Source: Clostridia bacterium
GTDB taxonomy: Bacteria > Bacillota > Clostridia > Christensenellales > Aristaeellaceae
NCBI GenBank assembly: GCA_017433405.1
Contig: JAFRHH010000033.1
Location: 1 to 64,000 of the forward strand
Reading direction: 5' to 3'
Length of the DNA: 64,000 nt
Below the pieces are notes generated by a model. That model was not told where the DNA came from. It saw only the letters and a program-made list of their open reading frames with translations, and ran no database searches. The position numbers and the translations under genes are program-made. Below, piece after piece: positions 8,425-16,342 of this stretch (position 1 is the stretch's first letter; every line of letters starts with the position of its first letter).

Positions 8425-9606
8425 TTATTCCAGCCAGGCGGCCAGCAGATTCCGGCACTTCCGGGTCACGGCAGCCGTCCCCGTATCGGTTACGTTTTGC
8501 GCCAGCAGGAAGGTGATTTCCTGATCCGGAATGTTGCAGAAATAGGTGCCCAGCCAGCCGTCCCATCCGTATTCGCCCTTCCGGGTCAGCAGCCCGGCTT
8601 CGCCCGGCTTTTCGCAAACCCGCATCAGGCAGGAATAGTTATATCCGTTCAGTCCGTCCCACATCCCGCGGCGCACCCGCTGGCTCAGCTGCGGCGTCCG
8701 CATATACCGGACGGATGCCTTCGAAAGAATTCTCTTCCCATTGTCTGCCTTGCCGTCCCTCATCAGCATCCGCCCGAAGGCCATATAATCGTCGAGGGTG
8801 GAAACCAGTCCGGCCCCACCGGATTCGAAGGCGGGCTCGCGGTCATACACGCCGACCGCCAGATGCATCCCCGGGAAGGGCTTCAGGCCCTCCTCGGTCC
8901 GCTGATAGCAGGTTACCAGCCGCTTCCGCTTCTCCGCCGGAATCCAGAAGGCCGTATCCTTCATGCCCAGGGGCTCGAATAGCTCCTCCCGGAGGAACTG
9001 GCTGAACTTCTTTCCGGAAGCCACCTCGACCACTGCGCCCAGCACGTCCGCGCAGGTGCTGTATCGCCATTGGGTTCCCGGCTGGAAGGCCAGGGGCTGT
9101 TCCCCAAGGCGGTTGCAGAAGGATACCGTATCCATGCCGCCGCCCTGGCGGATCTTTTCCTGATTCTCCTCAAACACCCGGGCGGCATACTGCCCCGCGG
9201 GATCCGCGTCCGGATAGCACAGGCCGGCCGTCATCCCCAGCAGCTCGAGGATGAATGGCGCCCGGGGCGCCGGAATGACCTCCCCGCTTTCCGAAAGCAT
9301 CTTCGGATTCCGGAAGCCCGGCAGGTACCGGTCCACCCCGTCCATGAGGTCGATCTTTCCCCGCTCCGCCAGCAGCATCACTGCCGCGGCGGTAACCGGC
9401 TTTGTCTGGCTGTAGAGCCGGAAGATAGCGTTCCGCTTCAGGGACTTTTCTTCCTCCAGGTTCGCCCATCCGGCCTTCGCGAAGGCCAGCTCTTCCTTCC
9501 CCCGGGTAATCAGCACGCTGACGCCCGCGGCCTCCCGCCGGCCCACCGCCTCCCACAGGCAGTCCTCCAGCCTCCGCGTCAGTTCCTTTTTACGCTTTCC
9601 CTTCAT
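8425..9606 (-). CDS. Beta-lactamase-family serine hydrolase
   Basis: A 393-residue member of the class C beta-lactamase/esterase family (EstB-like). The Ser-x-x-Lys motif is S-Q-T-K in RLYSQTKPVT (about residue 66), the Tyr motif is YST in WRYSTCADVLG, and DDYMAFGRMLM is a typical later segment. There is no signal peptide, so it is more likely a cytosolic esterase or transacylase than a periplasmic beta-lactamase. Its AGGAGT ribosome-binding site is the terminal part of a diverged family A repeat. Downstream lies the composite family B array. Confidence 0.87.
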   Translation of the reverse strand: MKGKRKKELTRRLEDCLWEAVGRREAAGVSVLITRGKEELAFAKAGWANLEEEKSLKRNAIFRLYSQTKPVTAAAVMLLAERGKIDLMDGVDRYLPGFRNPKMLSESGEVIPAPRAPFILELLGMTAGLCYPDADPAGQYAARVFEENQEKIRQGGGMDTVSFCNRLGEQPLAFQPGTQWRYSTCADVLGAVVEVASGKKFSQFLREELFEPLGMKDTAFWIPAEKRKRLVTCYQRTEEGLKPFPGMHLAVGVYDREPAFESGGAGLVSTLDDYMAFGRMLMRDGKADNGKRILSKASVRYMRTPQLSQRVRRGMWDGLNGYNYSCLMRVCEKPGEAGLLTRKGEYGWDGWLGTYFCNIPDQEITFLLAQNVTDTGTAAVTRKCRNLLAAWLE

Positions 9607-9614
9607 TGTCTTTC

Positions 9615-9700
9615 ACTCCTCTTCTGCGAGCAGCAGTTCACGTGAACCACTCCGGCCGGATAATGATTTTGTAACCGCTTCGCTGACGCGTTCGCGGATA
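9615..9700 (-). repeat. Family A repeat, copy 3
   Basis: A diverged copy whose end supplies AGGAGT, eight bases before the serine hydrolase ATG. The right end abuts a family B unit without a gap. Confidence 0.75.
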
Positions 9701-9701
9701 A

Positions 9702-9748
9702 AAAGACAAAAGATACGTCCCCCTGTCTTCGTCGTCCCCCTGTCTTCC
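9702..9748. repeat. Family B repeat after the Thr-rich protein gene
   Basis: AAGACAAAAGATACGTCCCC plus a repeated CGTCCCCCTGTCTTC tail, ending 14 bases before the stop codon of the minus-strand Thr-rich protein. Confidence 0.8.
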
Positions 9749-9762
9749 GACGGATGACGGCG

Positions 9763-10353
9763 TTAATTGCTTCCTTCGGCCTGCTCGCCTTCTCCAGCGG
9801 CACCGGTTTCCGCCGTCGTGGTTTCCTTGGTCGTCGTGGTCGTCGTGGTCGTCGTTCCGTCGGACGTTGTCGTGGTTTCCTCAGTCGTCGTGGTCGTCGT
9901 TCCGTCGGACGTGGTCGTGGTCGTCGTGGTTGTCGTCGTGACCGCGGTTCCGCCGCTCATCTGATTCAGCTCGTTCATCTCATCCACAAAGGCCTGCAGG
10001 GTGGCCTCGTCCTGGGGCAGCTTGCTGACAAGGCCCATCAGGCCGCCGTTGGCATCAACGGTCACTTTCGCCCAAAGACCGTCCGGCTTGAGCTCGACCG
10101 CTTTTTCATGCAGTGTCCGGAACGCTTCCGACCACAGGCTGGACATGGAGAAGGCCAGGATAATCGCCAACACGCTGATCACGATCCCCGCGATACCGCC
10201 CTTTCCGTCCCGCTTCCTCTTCAGGAATCCCAGCACGATGGCCACAGCCGCCAGAACCGCCGCGGCGATGGCCCCGGCCGTTCCAAACATCATCGTCCCC
10301 AGCAGGCCGCACCCGATGGCCAGAATCCCGATAATCACAGCACCAACACCCAT
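9763..10353 (-). CDS. Membrane protein with poly-threonine tail, unknown function
   Basis: This 196-residue protein is not recognised. Two hydrophobic stretches open it (about 1-45), a short basic loop (KRKRDGKGG) follows, then a third membrane segment (about 52-72), a soluble stretch, and a C-terminal tail of threonine runs broken by SDG and EE ending in Gly/Glu-rich sequence. The tail looks like a surface-exposed, possibly glycosylated linker, which is inference. The start at 10353 has GGAGGAAAAGAAA just upstream; in-frame codons further upstream lie in a family A repeat. The Thr codons are mostly ACG/ACC and arranged in near-identical blocks, suggesting slippage expansion. Confidence 0.7.
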   Translation of the reverse strand: MGVGAVIIGILAIGCGLLGTMMFGTAGAIAAAVLAAVAIVLGFLKRKRDGKGGIAGIVISVLAIILAFSMSSLWSEAFRTLHEKAVELKPDGLWAKVTVDANGGLMGLVSKLPQDEATLQAFVDEMNELNQMSGGTAVTTTTTTTTTTSDGTTTTTTEETTTTSDGTTTTTTTTTKETTTAETGAAGEGEQAEGSN

Positions 10354-10398
10354 TTTCTTTTCCTCCGTTTCTTTTTCGGTTACGCCCCGGAGCTGTCT

Positions 10399-10491
10399 TC
10401 TCTGTGAACAGCCGTTCACGTCTGCCATTCTGCGACGAATGACGATTTTGGTACCGCTTCGCTTGAGCGTTCGCGGACAAAATCCGTCTCC
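10399..10491 (-). repeat. Family A repeat, copy 4
   Basis: A full copy facing the Thr-rich protein gene, with its end about 45 bases before that ATG; the gene has an additional Shine-Dalgarno of its own closer to the start. A short fragment (ACAGATTTTGTCCGCGGTCG) recurs at about 10607-10626. From about 10640 to 10890 I see nothing recognisable. Confidence 0.85.
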
Positions 10492-10892
10492 GAAAACACC
10501 GCGTAACAGCAGTATTATACTTCATATTCCAGTGGTCAGTCCATCTTTTTTTGAATCTTTCCCTGCCGTCCGTTCCTTCATATCCTTGTTTCAGCCGATT
10601 GGGAAAAACAGATTTTGTCCGCGGTCGCGCCCGCGAATCTTTTCCTTATCCTGGCGAAATCTGCGATTTTTTCCACATTTAGCCCATCATGCTAAAAACG
10701 AATGTTCTGAAAGCCTTAAAATCAATGCAGTCCAGGCTCTCTGCAGCCCTCGGGCGAAATCTCATGAAAAAATCCACTTTTCGCCCAAGCACCGTGCAAA
10801 GGCATAAATTTCGATCTCTGCCTTTTTATCAGAAAGGCTCTGTACGTACGCTTCCATTCATGATAGAATGTGCCGTCATCCGGCGCAAAGAG

Positions 10893-10934
10893 CGGACACA
10901 CGGTGACACACGGGGACGGTCCTTTTGTGTTCAG
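10893..10934 (+). repeat. Family B variant (GTGACACACGGGGACGGTCC type)
   Basis: CACACGGTGACACACGGGGACGG followed by TCCTTTTGTGTTCA. It is the ACGGTCC sequence variant of family B, with CACA/TGTG ends; another copy is at 11801. Confidence 0.7.
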
Positions 10935-10940
10935 GGCAAC

Positions 10941-11119
10941 CGTCACAAAATCGTTATGCGGGCAGAATAGCATCACAAAATCGTCATCCGGACAGAATGG
11001 CAGACGTGAACTGATGTTCACAGAGGAGACAGATTTTGTCCGCGAACGCGTCAGCGAAGCGGCTACAAAATCGTCATCCTAACAGAATGGCAAACGTGAA
11101 CTGACGTTCACAGAGGAGG
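10941..11119 (+). repeat. Family A repeats in tandem (two partial, one full)
   Basis: Two truncated 5'-deleted copies (about 10941-10969 and 10970-11028) are followed by a complete copy (11029-11119). The join reads ...GTTCACAGAGGAGACAGATTTTG..., so the Shine-Dalgarno end of one unit fuses directly to the first bases of the next. This defines the unit boundaries. The final AGAGGAGGAGGAAAG is the ribosome-binding site of the next gene. Confidence 0.9.
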
Positions 11120-11131
11120 AGGAAAGAGAAA

Positions 11132-11776
11132 TTGAAAATTAACGGACGAAGAGTGGCCATGTCCCTGTGCGGGGTGATCATCTGCGCCATCGCGGTGGGC
11201 TTTTTCAAAAAGGCCGCCTTTGGGGTGGATCCCTTCCAGAGCCTGATGAGCGGTCTGGACCGGCTGATTCCCATTCCCTTCGGAACGCTGTATGTCATCG
11301 TCAACGCCGTGCTGCTTCTGTTCAGCCTGATCTTCAACCGGCATAACATCGGCATCGCGACCTTTATCAATCTGTTCCTGCTGGGCTATATCACCCAGTT
11401 CACCCTGGAAACCCTCGACCGGCTGATCCCAGGGCCCTCCGTCCTGCTCCGCGTTCTCTTCCTCGTGATCGGCATCGTGGTCATCTGTATCGGCAGCGCC
11501 CTGTATATGACCGCCGATCTGGGCGTTTCCACCTATGATTCCGTGGCCATCACCCTCGCGGACAAATGGAAGCTCGGCAAGTTCAAGTACATCCGCATCG
11601 CTACCGACCTGGTCTGCGTCCTGCTGGGAACCGCCGTCTTCCTGATCGGCGGCGGCACCTGGGCCGAGGTGCCCACCATCGTCGGCATAGGCACCATCAT
11701 CACAGCCTTCTTCATGGGACCGCTGATCGAATTCTTCAATGTTCATATCGCCCGGCCGCTGCTGAAACAATCCTGA
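11132..11776 (+). CDS. YczE/YitT-type integral membrane protein
   Basis: A 214-residue protein with about five to six membrane segments, matching the YczE/YyaS/YitT-like family of Firmicute membrane proteins (KKAAFGVDPFQSLMSGL near the start, TADLGVSTYDSVAITLAD after the fourth segment). Biochemical function is not established. The start codon is TTG, seven bases after a long purine Shine-Dalgarno supplied by the family A repeat; no in-frame ATG lies nearby upstream. A family B unit follows the stop. Confidence 0.8.
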   Translation: MKINGRRVAMSLCGVIICAIAVGFFKKAAFGVDPFQSLMSGLDRLIPIPFGTLYVIVNAVLLLFSLIFNRHNIGIATFINLFLLGYITQFTLETLDRLIPGPSVLLRVLFLVIGIVVICIGSALYMTADLGVSTYDSVAITLADKWKLGKFKYIRIATDLVCVLLGTAVFLIGGGTWAEVPTIVGIGTIITAFFMGPLIEFFNVHIARPLLKQS

Positions 11777-11800
11777 AGCCAAAACACACGGGTGCAACAG

Positions 11801-11892
11801 GTAGCACACACGGGGACGGTCCTTTTGTGTTTCAGACAGAGGTGCCAGACAAAGGCAGACAAAGGGACGTATCTCTTGTCTTTTGTCTGCTC
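11801..11892. repeat. Two adjacent family B units
   Basis: AGCACACACGGGGACGGTCC with TTTTGTGTTTC, then AGACAAAGGGACGTATCTCTTGTCTTTTGTCT. They follow the YczE-like gene and lie before a family A copy, the typical stop-B-A-start order in this window. Confidence 0.75.
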
Positions 11893-11926
11893 GAAAGCCA
11901 TACCAATCATGATTGCCGATCTGTGA

Positions 11927-12021
11927 GAGACAGATTTTGTCCGCGAACGCTCAAACGAAGCGGTGCCAAAATCGTCATCTGAACAGAATAGCACACGTGA
12001 ACTGCCGTTCACAGAGGTGGA
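11927..12021 (+). repeat. Family A repeat, copy 6
   Basis: A complete copy oriented toward the ferredoxin-linked aldo/keto reductase, but a promoter lies between it and that gene, so here its Shine-Dalgarno end is not used directly. Confidence 0.85.
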
Positions 12022-12055
12022 AGAAACGGAACGTAAAAAAAGCAGGAATCACCCG

Positions 12056-12083
12056 TTGTGCACGAGCCCTCCTGTGTTATGAT
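12056..12083 (+). promoter_or_regulatory. Promoter of the ferredoxin-domain aldo/keto reductase
   Basis: TTGTGC (12056-12061) and TATGAT (12078-12083), 16 bases apart, about 65 bases before the ATG. Confidence 0.5.
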
Positions 12084-12147
12084 ATGATAGGAAGCACGAA
12101 ATTTACAGGACCAGCCGACACTTCCGGGCCGGCGGAAAGGATGCTCT

Positions 12148-13341
12148 ATGCAGTACAGAAAGGATAAATCCGGCCGGGAGCTGTCGGTGCTCGGCTTCGG
12201 ATGCATGCGGTTCACCCGGAAGGGAAACGCCATCGACCTGGAAAAAGCCGAAAGCGAGATCATGGCCACCTACCGGGCCGGCGTCAACTATTTTGACACC
12301 GCCTATATCTATCCCGGCAGCGAGGTGCTGCTGGGCACGGTGCTCGCCCGCAACGGCATCAGGGAAAAGGTCAGCATCGCCACCAAGCTCCCCCAGTATA
12401 TGATCAACAGCCTGAACGGCGTCGAAAAGCTCTTTCAGGAGGAGCTCAGCCGGCTGCAGACGACCTATGTCGATTATTACCTGATGCATCACCTGACGGA
12501 CGCCGCCCAGTGGGAACGGCTGAAATACGCCGGCATCCTGGACTGGATCGCCGAAAAGAAAAAGGCCGGTGCCATTCGGAATATCGGGTTTTCCTATCAC
12601 GGAAACACGGAGAACTTCCTGAAGATTCTAGCGGATTACGACTGGGATTTCTGCCAGATTCAGTATAACTATCTGGACGAAACCGCCCAGGCCGGGCGGG
12701 TGGGCCTGAAGGCGGCCGCTGAGCGCGGGATCCCGGTGATCATCATGGAGCCCCTCCGGGGCGGCAAGCTGGTGAATCTGCTGCCCCCGCAGGCCCGGCA
12801 GGCCATCGCGGAAAATCCCCGGGGCTGGAGTCCCGCGGAATGGGGCTTCCGCTGGCTGTATAATCAGCCGGAGGTCACCGTCGTGCTCTCCGGCATGAAC
12901 TCCCTGGACATGGTTCAGGAAAACGTCCGGGTGGCGGACAGCGCCCGGCCCGGGGAATTCACCGAAGCGGACTTCGCGCTGCTGGAAAAGGTCAAGGCGG
13001 CTATCCGGGCGACGGAAAAGGTGCCCTGTACCGGCTGCCGCTACTGTATGCCCTGCCCGAAAGGCGTGGATATTCCCGGTATCTTCCGCTGCTGGAACAC
13101 CATGTATTCCGAGTCCCCGAAGGAGGGCCGCTTCCAGTTCGCCCAGACCGTTGGGCTGACCCGCCAGCCGGCCTTCGCCACCCAGTGCGTCTCCTGCGGC
13201 AAGTGTGAGCAGCACTGCCCCCAGACCATCCCGATCCGGGAAAAATTAAAGGAAGCGGACAAAGCCCTTCGTCCGCTCCCCTATAAGATCGGGATCAATG
13301 TTGTCCGGTCCTTCATGTTCCGGAAAAGCAAGAAAGCCTGA
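12148..13341 (+). CDS. Aldo/keto reductase with C-terminal 4Fe-4S ferredoxin domain
   Basis: A 397-residue fusion. Residues 1-280 form the aldo/keto reductase barrel with FDTAYIYPGSE (Asp, Tyr), ATKLP (Lys) and YYLMHH (His). The C-terminus holds cysteines in CTGCRYCMPC and CVSCGKCEQHCPQ, enough for iron-sulfur clusters. This architecture is widespread in anaerobes and probably lets ferredoxin-type electrons reach the active site; physiological substrates are largely unknown. It has its own promoter and stands as a single gene, followed by degenerate hairpin repeats. Confidence 0.92.
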   Translation: MQYRKDKSGRELSVLGFGCMRFTRKGNAIDLEKAESEIMATYRAGVNYFDTAYIYPGSEVLLGTVLARNGIREKVSIATKLPQYMINSLNGVEKLFQEELSRLQTTYVDYYLMHHLTDAAQWERLKYAGILDWIAEKKKAGAIRNIGFSYHGNTENFLKILADYDWDFCQIQYNYLDETAQAGRVGLKAAAERGIPVIIMEPLRGGKLVNLLPPQARQAIAENPRGWSPAEWGFRWLYNQPEVTVVLSGMNSLDMVQENVRVADSARPGEFTEADFALLEKVKAAIRATEKVPCTGCRYCMPCPKGVDIPGIFRCWNTMYSESPKEGRFQFAQTVGLTRQPAFATQCVSCGKCEQHCPQTIPIREKLKEADKALRPLPYKIGINVVRSFMFRKSKKA

Positions 13342-13371
13342 GGCTTCGGGCCATGCAGGTAATCGGCCCCG

Positions 13372-13500
13372 CCGATTGCCTGCAGCCTGGCCAGGCTTCG
13401 TGAGATCAGCTTCGCTGGCCGACTTTCAGCCTGCAGCCGGCAGTGAAATCAGTTCTGTCAGCGGCTTTACTGCCTGCAGCCGACAGTGAAATCAGCTCTC
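13372..13500. repeat. Three degenerate GC-rich hairpin repeats
   Basis: Three successive units begin GCCTGCAGCC and contain GTGARATCAG (near 13376, 13432 and 13472). Each can fold on itself. They fill the space between two convergent genes and may serve as a terminator region. Confidence 0.6.
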
Positions 13501-13899
13501 TTACAGCTTAAACCCGGTAAACACCGCCTGGGCCACGTCCCGGCCGGCGTCGTCCGTTACGTCGACCTGATAGACGCAGCTGGTGTGTCCGTCCTTGCGG
13601 CACCGAGCCTTCGCGGTCAGCCGGCTGCCCTTCGGGGCGCTGAGATAGTTCAGGCTGACCTGTTGGGCGACGGTGGGCCGGTGCCGGTTGGAGGAGGCTG
13701 TCGCGAAGCAGAAATCCATCAGGGTAAAGATCGCGCCGCCCATGACGCCGCCCTCGGCGTTCCGGTGATGCTCCGAAAGCCGGCAGCTGCAGACGGAGCC
13801 CTCCTCCGTCAGCTCCTCCAGCGTGATCCCGCTCTCCAGAGCATACCGATCCCCGCTGAAAAATGTCCGGGCTTCCTCCAGATTCTTAAACGTTCCCAT
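13501..13899 (-). CDS. PaaI-type hotdog-fold thioesterase
   Basis: A 132-residue hotdog-fold protein. The catalytic segment is HRNAEGGVMGGAIFTLMD, in which Asn and the following Gly and Asp match the PaaI/YbgC-like acyl-CoA thioesterase pattern. The fold ends with FTGFKL. Family members hydrolyse short or aromatic acyl-CoAs; the substrate is not predictable. It is convergent with the aldo/keto reductase and follows a region of family B repeats on its own upstream side. Confidence 0.85.
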   Translation of the reverse strand: MGTFKNLEEARTFFSGDRYALESGITLEELTEEGSVCSCRLSEHHRNAEGGVMGGAIFTLMDFCFATASSNRHRPTVAQQVSLNYLSAPKGSRLTAKARCRKDGHTSCVYQVDVTDDAGRDVAQAVFTGFKL

Positions 13900-13979
13900 T
13901 TTCAGCTTTCCCTTTCTTTATTGCATCTGTAGCTTTTCGCTTTCACAAAAAGAGTTGAGATTTCTGCCATTTTTTGTGA

Positions 13980-14083
13980 ATCAGACAAAAGAACCGTCCC
14001 CCTGTCTGAAGAACCGTCCCCCTGTCTGCCAAGCTGACATCAGACAAAAGATACGTCCCCCTGTCTTGCAGGTTTGTCTGCTA
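13980..14083. repeat. Family B repeats (two or three units)
   Basis: CAGACAAAAGAACCGTCCCC with a repeated GAACCGTCCCCCTGTCTG tail, then a separate CAGACAAAAGATACGTCCCC unit. The GAACCGTCC and GATACGTCC sequence variants sit side by side here. Confidence 0.85.
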
Positions 14084-14147
14084 TACACTTCCTGCACGCT
14101 TCAGTATATTCCATAACAGGAAGATTCCAGACTGGGCGTTGATTCCG

Positions 14148-14198
14148 CCAGACAAAAGATACGTCCCCCTGTCTTGTCCGTCCCCCTGTCTTGTCCCC
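14148..14198. repeat. Family B repeat after pepF
   Basis: AGACAAAAGATACGTCCCCC plus two TGTCTTGTCC-type tails. It ends six bases before the pepF stop codon on the minus strand. With 13980-14083 it fills most of the gap between pepF and the thioesterase. Confidence 0.85.
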
Positions 14199-14203
14199 GC
14201 CCG

Positions 14204-15991
14204 TCAGCCGATGGCCTTCATCTTTTCCACCGTCTCCCGGAAGACCTCCATGGCCCGGCGGATCGGTTCCGGCGAGCTCATATCGATCCCCGCCAGCTTC
14301 AGCGCCTCGATCGGGGGCACGCTGCAGCCGGCGCTCAGGAACTTCCGGTAATCCCGCACGGCGTTCTCGCCCTCCCGCAGGATCCGGTCGCTCAGGGCGA
14401 TGGCCGCGCACAGCCCCGTGGCGTAAACATAGACATAGAAGGCCCGGTAGAAATGGGGAATCCGCATCCATTCCGAAGCGATCTCCCGATCCACGACGCA
14501 GGTCTCCCCGTAATAGGTCTCATTCAGCTGATAATAGGCTGCGCTCAGGCTCTCCCGGGTCAGCGGCTCCCCCTTCTGGGCCATATCGTGGCTGATCTTT
14601 TCGAACTCCGCGAACATGGTCTGGCGGAAGCAGGTGGTCCGAAACTGCTCCAGGAAATGGTTCAGCAGGTAGGCCTGGGCTTCCGGCGCCTTCATTTTCT
14701 CCAGCAGGCAGCGCATCATCAGCGCCTCGTTGCAGGTGGAGGCCACCTCCGCCACGAAGAGGCTGTAGTCGCTCTTCGAGGCGGGCTGGGCCTGGTTGCT
14801 GTAGAAGGAATGCATGCTGTGGCCCAGCTCATGCGCGATAGTAAAAGCGCTGTCCAGGTTGTCGTTATGGTTCAGCAGCACATAGGGATGCACCTCCCGC
14901 AGGCCGCCGGAGGAGAAGGCGCCACTGGACTTCCCGACGCTGGGAAAGACGTCGATCCAGCCCCCGTCCCGGGCCTCCCGGAGCTTTTCCAGATAGTCCT
15001 CCCCCATGGGCCTGAGCCCCTCGAGCACCAGCTCGAAGGCCTCCTCATAGGGCAGCTTCATATCGAAGCCGGAAACCATCGGGGTATAGAGGTCATACAG
15101 ATGCAGCTCCTCCAGGCCGAGGCGCTTTTTCCGGATCTGCAGATATTCCTGCAAAACCGGCAGATATTCGTGAATCACGGCAATCAGGTTGTCATAGACG
15201 CTCTCCGGAATCTCCAGCGGCTTCATGGCCGCCTGGCGGGCGCTTTCATAATGATGGGCGTCGGCCAGGAACTGATCCTTTTTGACGCTGGCGCCGTAGG
15301 TCGCCGCGATCGTATTGCCATAGGCAGCGTAGGTCGTCATCAGGTTCGTAAAGGCCTGGCGGCGAACCTCCCGGTCCCGGGAATGAATAAAGGTGGAATA
15401 GTTCCCCTCCGTCAGCTCCGCCTCGGTTCCGTCGGGCATCTTCACCGGCGGCAGCTTCATATCCGCCTCCGTCAGGGCGGTAAAGATCCCATCCGGCGCG
15501 TCGGCCAGCTCGCCCATCATGGCGATCAGCCGCTCCTGCTCCTTCGGCAGGGTGTGGGGCCGGGCCAGCAGTACCCGCCGCAGCATGGCGTCGTAGTCCT
15601 TCAGCGCCGGATCGGCCATGAGCTGCTTCAGCTTTTCCTCCGGCAGCGCCTGCAGCTCCGGCTCGAGGAAGGATACCGCCGTCGACGCCTGCACATACAG
15701 CCGCAGCGCCTGATCCTTGAGCCCCTGGGCCGTGGCATCCGCGTTATCCGTCTCCTTCCGCAGGAAGGCGTATTCGTACAGCGGCAGGATCCGCTCCGTC
15801 AGCGCGTAGACCGCGCAGATCGCCTCTCCCGGATTCTCCGCCACCCGGCCGTCCCAGGCCGCGGCCTCCGCCACACTTTCGCTGACCCGGGCAAACGCCT
15901 CGCGCCAGGCCTCGTCGTCCTTAAAAATATGGGTCAGGTTCCATTTGTATTTCGCGTCGATTTCTTCCCGTTTTCTGAGGCTCTCCGCCAT
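14204..15991 (-). CDS. pepF: Oligoendopeptidase F
   Basis: A 595-residue M3-family zinc metallopeptidase, the usual length for PepF. The zinc motif is HELGH in AHELGHSMHS (about 386), with the third ligand Glu in the helix LFVAEVASTCNEAL downstream. It hydrolyses 7- to 17-residue peptides in the cytosol in characterised members. The opening DAKYKWNLTHIFKDD is diagnostic. It is monocistronic, with family B repeats behind it. Confidence 0.95.
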   Translation of the reverse strand: MAESLRKREEIDAKYKWNLTHIFKDDEAWREAFARVSESVAEAAAWDGRVAENPGEAICAVYALTERILPLYEYAFLRKETDNADATAQGLKDQALRLYVQASTAVSFLEPELQALPEEKLKQLMADPALKDYDAMLRRVLLARPHTLPKEQERLIAMMGELADAPDGIFTALTEADMKLPPVKMPDGTEAELTEGNYSTFIHSRDREVRRQAFTNLMTTYAAYGNTIAATYGASVKKDQFLADAHHYESARQAAMKPLEIPESVYDNLIAVIHEYLPVLQEYLQIRKKRLGLEELHLYDLYTPMVSGFDMKLPYEEAFELVLEGLRPMGEDYLEKLREARDGGWIDVFPSVGKSSGAFSSGGLREVHPYVLLNHNDNLDSAFTIAHELGHSMHSFYSNQAQPASKSDYSLFVAEVASTCNEALMMRCLLEKMKAPEAQAYLLNHFLEQFRTTCFRQTMFAEFEKISHDMAQKGEPLTRESLSAAYYQLNETYYGETCVVDREIASEWMRIPHFYRAFYVYVYATGLCAAIALSDRILREGENAVRDYRKFLSAGCSVPPIEALKLAGIDMSSPEPIRRAMEVFRETVEKMKAIG

Positions 15992-16040
15992 GCTCTCGTC
16001 TCCGTTTCTTTGCCCGCCGTCTCCCGGTCAGTTTCTTGTC

Positions 16041-16110
16041 CGTACTGTATTCGCGAACGGAACTGATTGCCAACCCGTCGTCCTGTCCGCGGCATATACG
16101 TTCACGCAGG
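16041..16110 (-). repeat. Family C repeat, copy 2
   Basis: In reverse orientation: GTGAACGTATATGCCGCGGA ... TTGGCAATCAGTTCCGTTCGCGAATA. It lies in the divergent pepF-glgA spacer (15992-16342); the rest of that spacer holds the glgA promoter region. Confidence 0.6.
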
Positions 16111-16262
16111 AGCTCTGCCTCCGGCAAATTCTGTCGTGAACCAGTATATCATACCGGGAAACCGGCGCAAAGTCAAAGAAAAACCGGAGGCCGTTCCCTG
16201 AAAGCCGGCGCGGCGGCCCGGAAACAGCCGCTTAAAAAAAGGTCGTTTTTCCGGACGGTTTA

Positions 16263-16271
16263 TGGTATACT
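16263..16271 (+). promoter_or_regulatory. Extended -10 element before glgA
   Basis: TGGTATACT (extended -10) lies about 70 bases before glgA. No convincing -35 is seen, which is acceptable for an extended -10 promoter. Confidence 0.4.
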
Positions 16272-16342
16272 GATGGCACAGGCCGTTCCGGACGGCGGAA
16301 CGGGACAATTTCATGATCCGAACAGAACAGGAGGAAACACCC

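Noticed and set aside
8009..8617. Open frames in the 8.0-8.4 kb spacer
   Set aside because: They are created by duplicated repeat units and do not resemble any protein.
11870..12167. Short frames starting MADVN or MNGSSR near repeats
   Set aside because: Their first codons are family A repeat sequence (AATGGCAGACGTGAAC or its complement), not real starts.
14174..16066. 630-codon plus-strand frame opposite pepF
   Set aside because: Antisense shadow of pepF.
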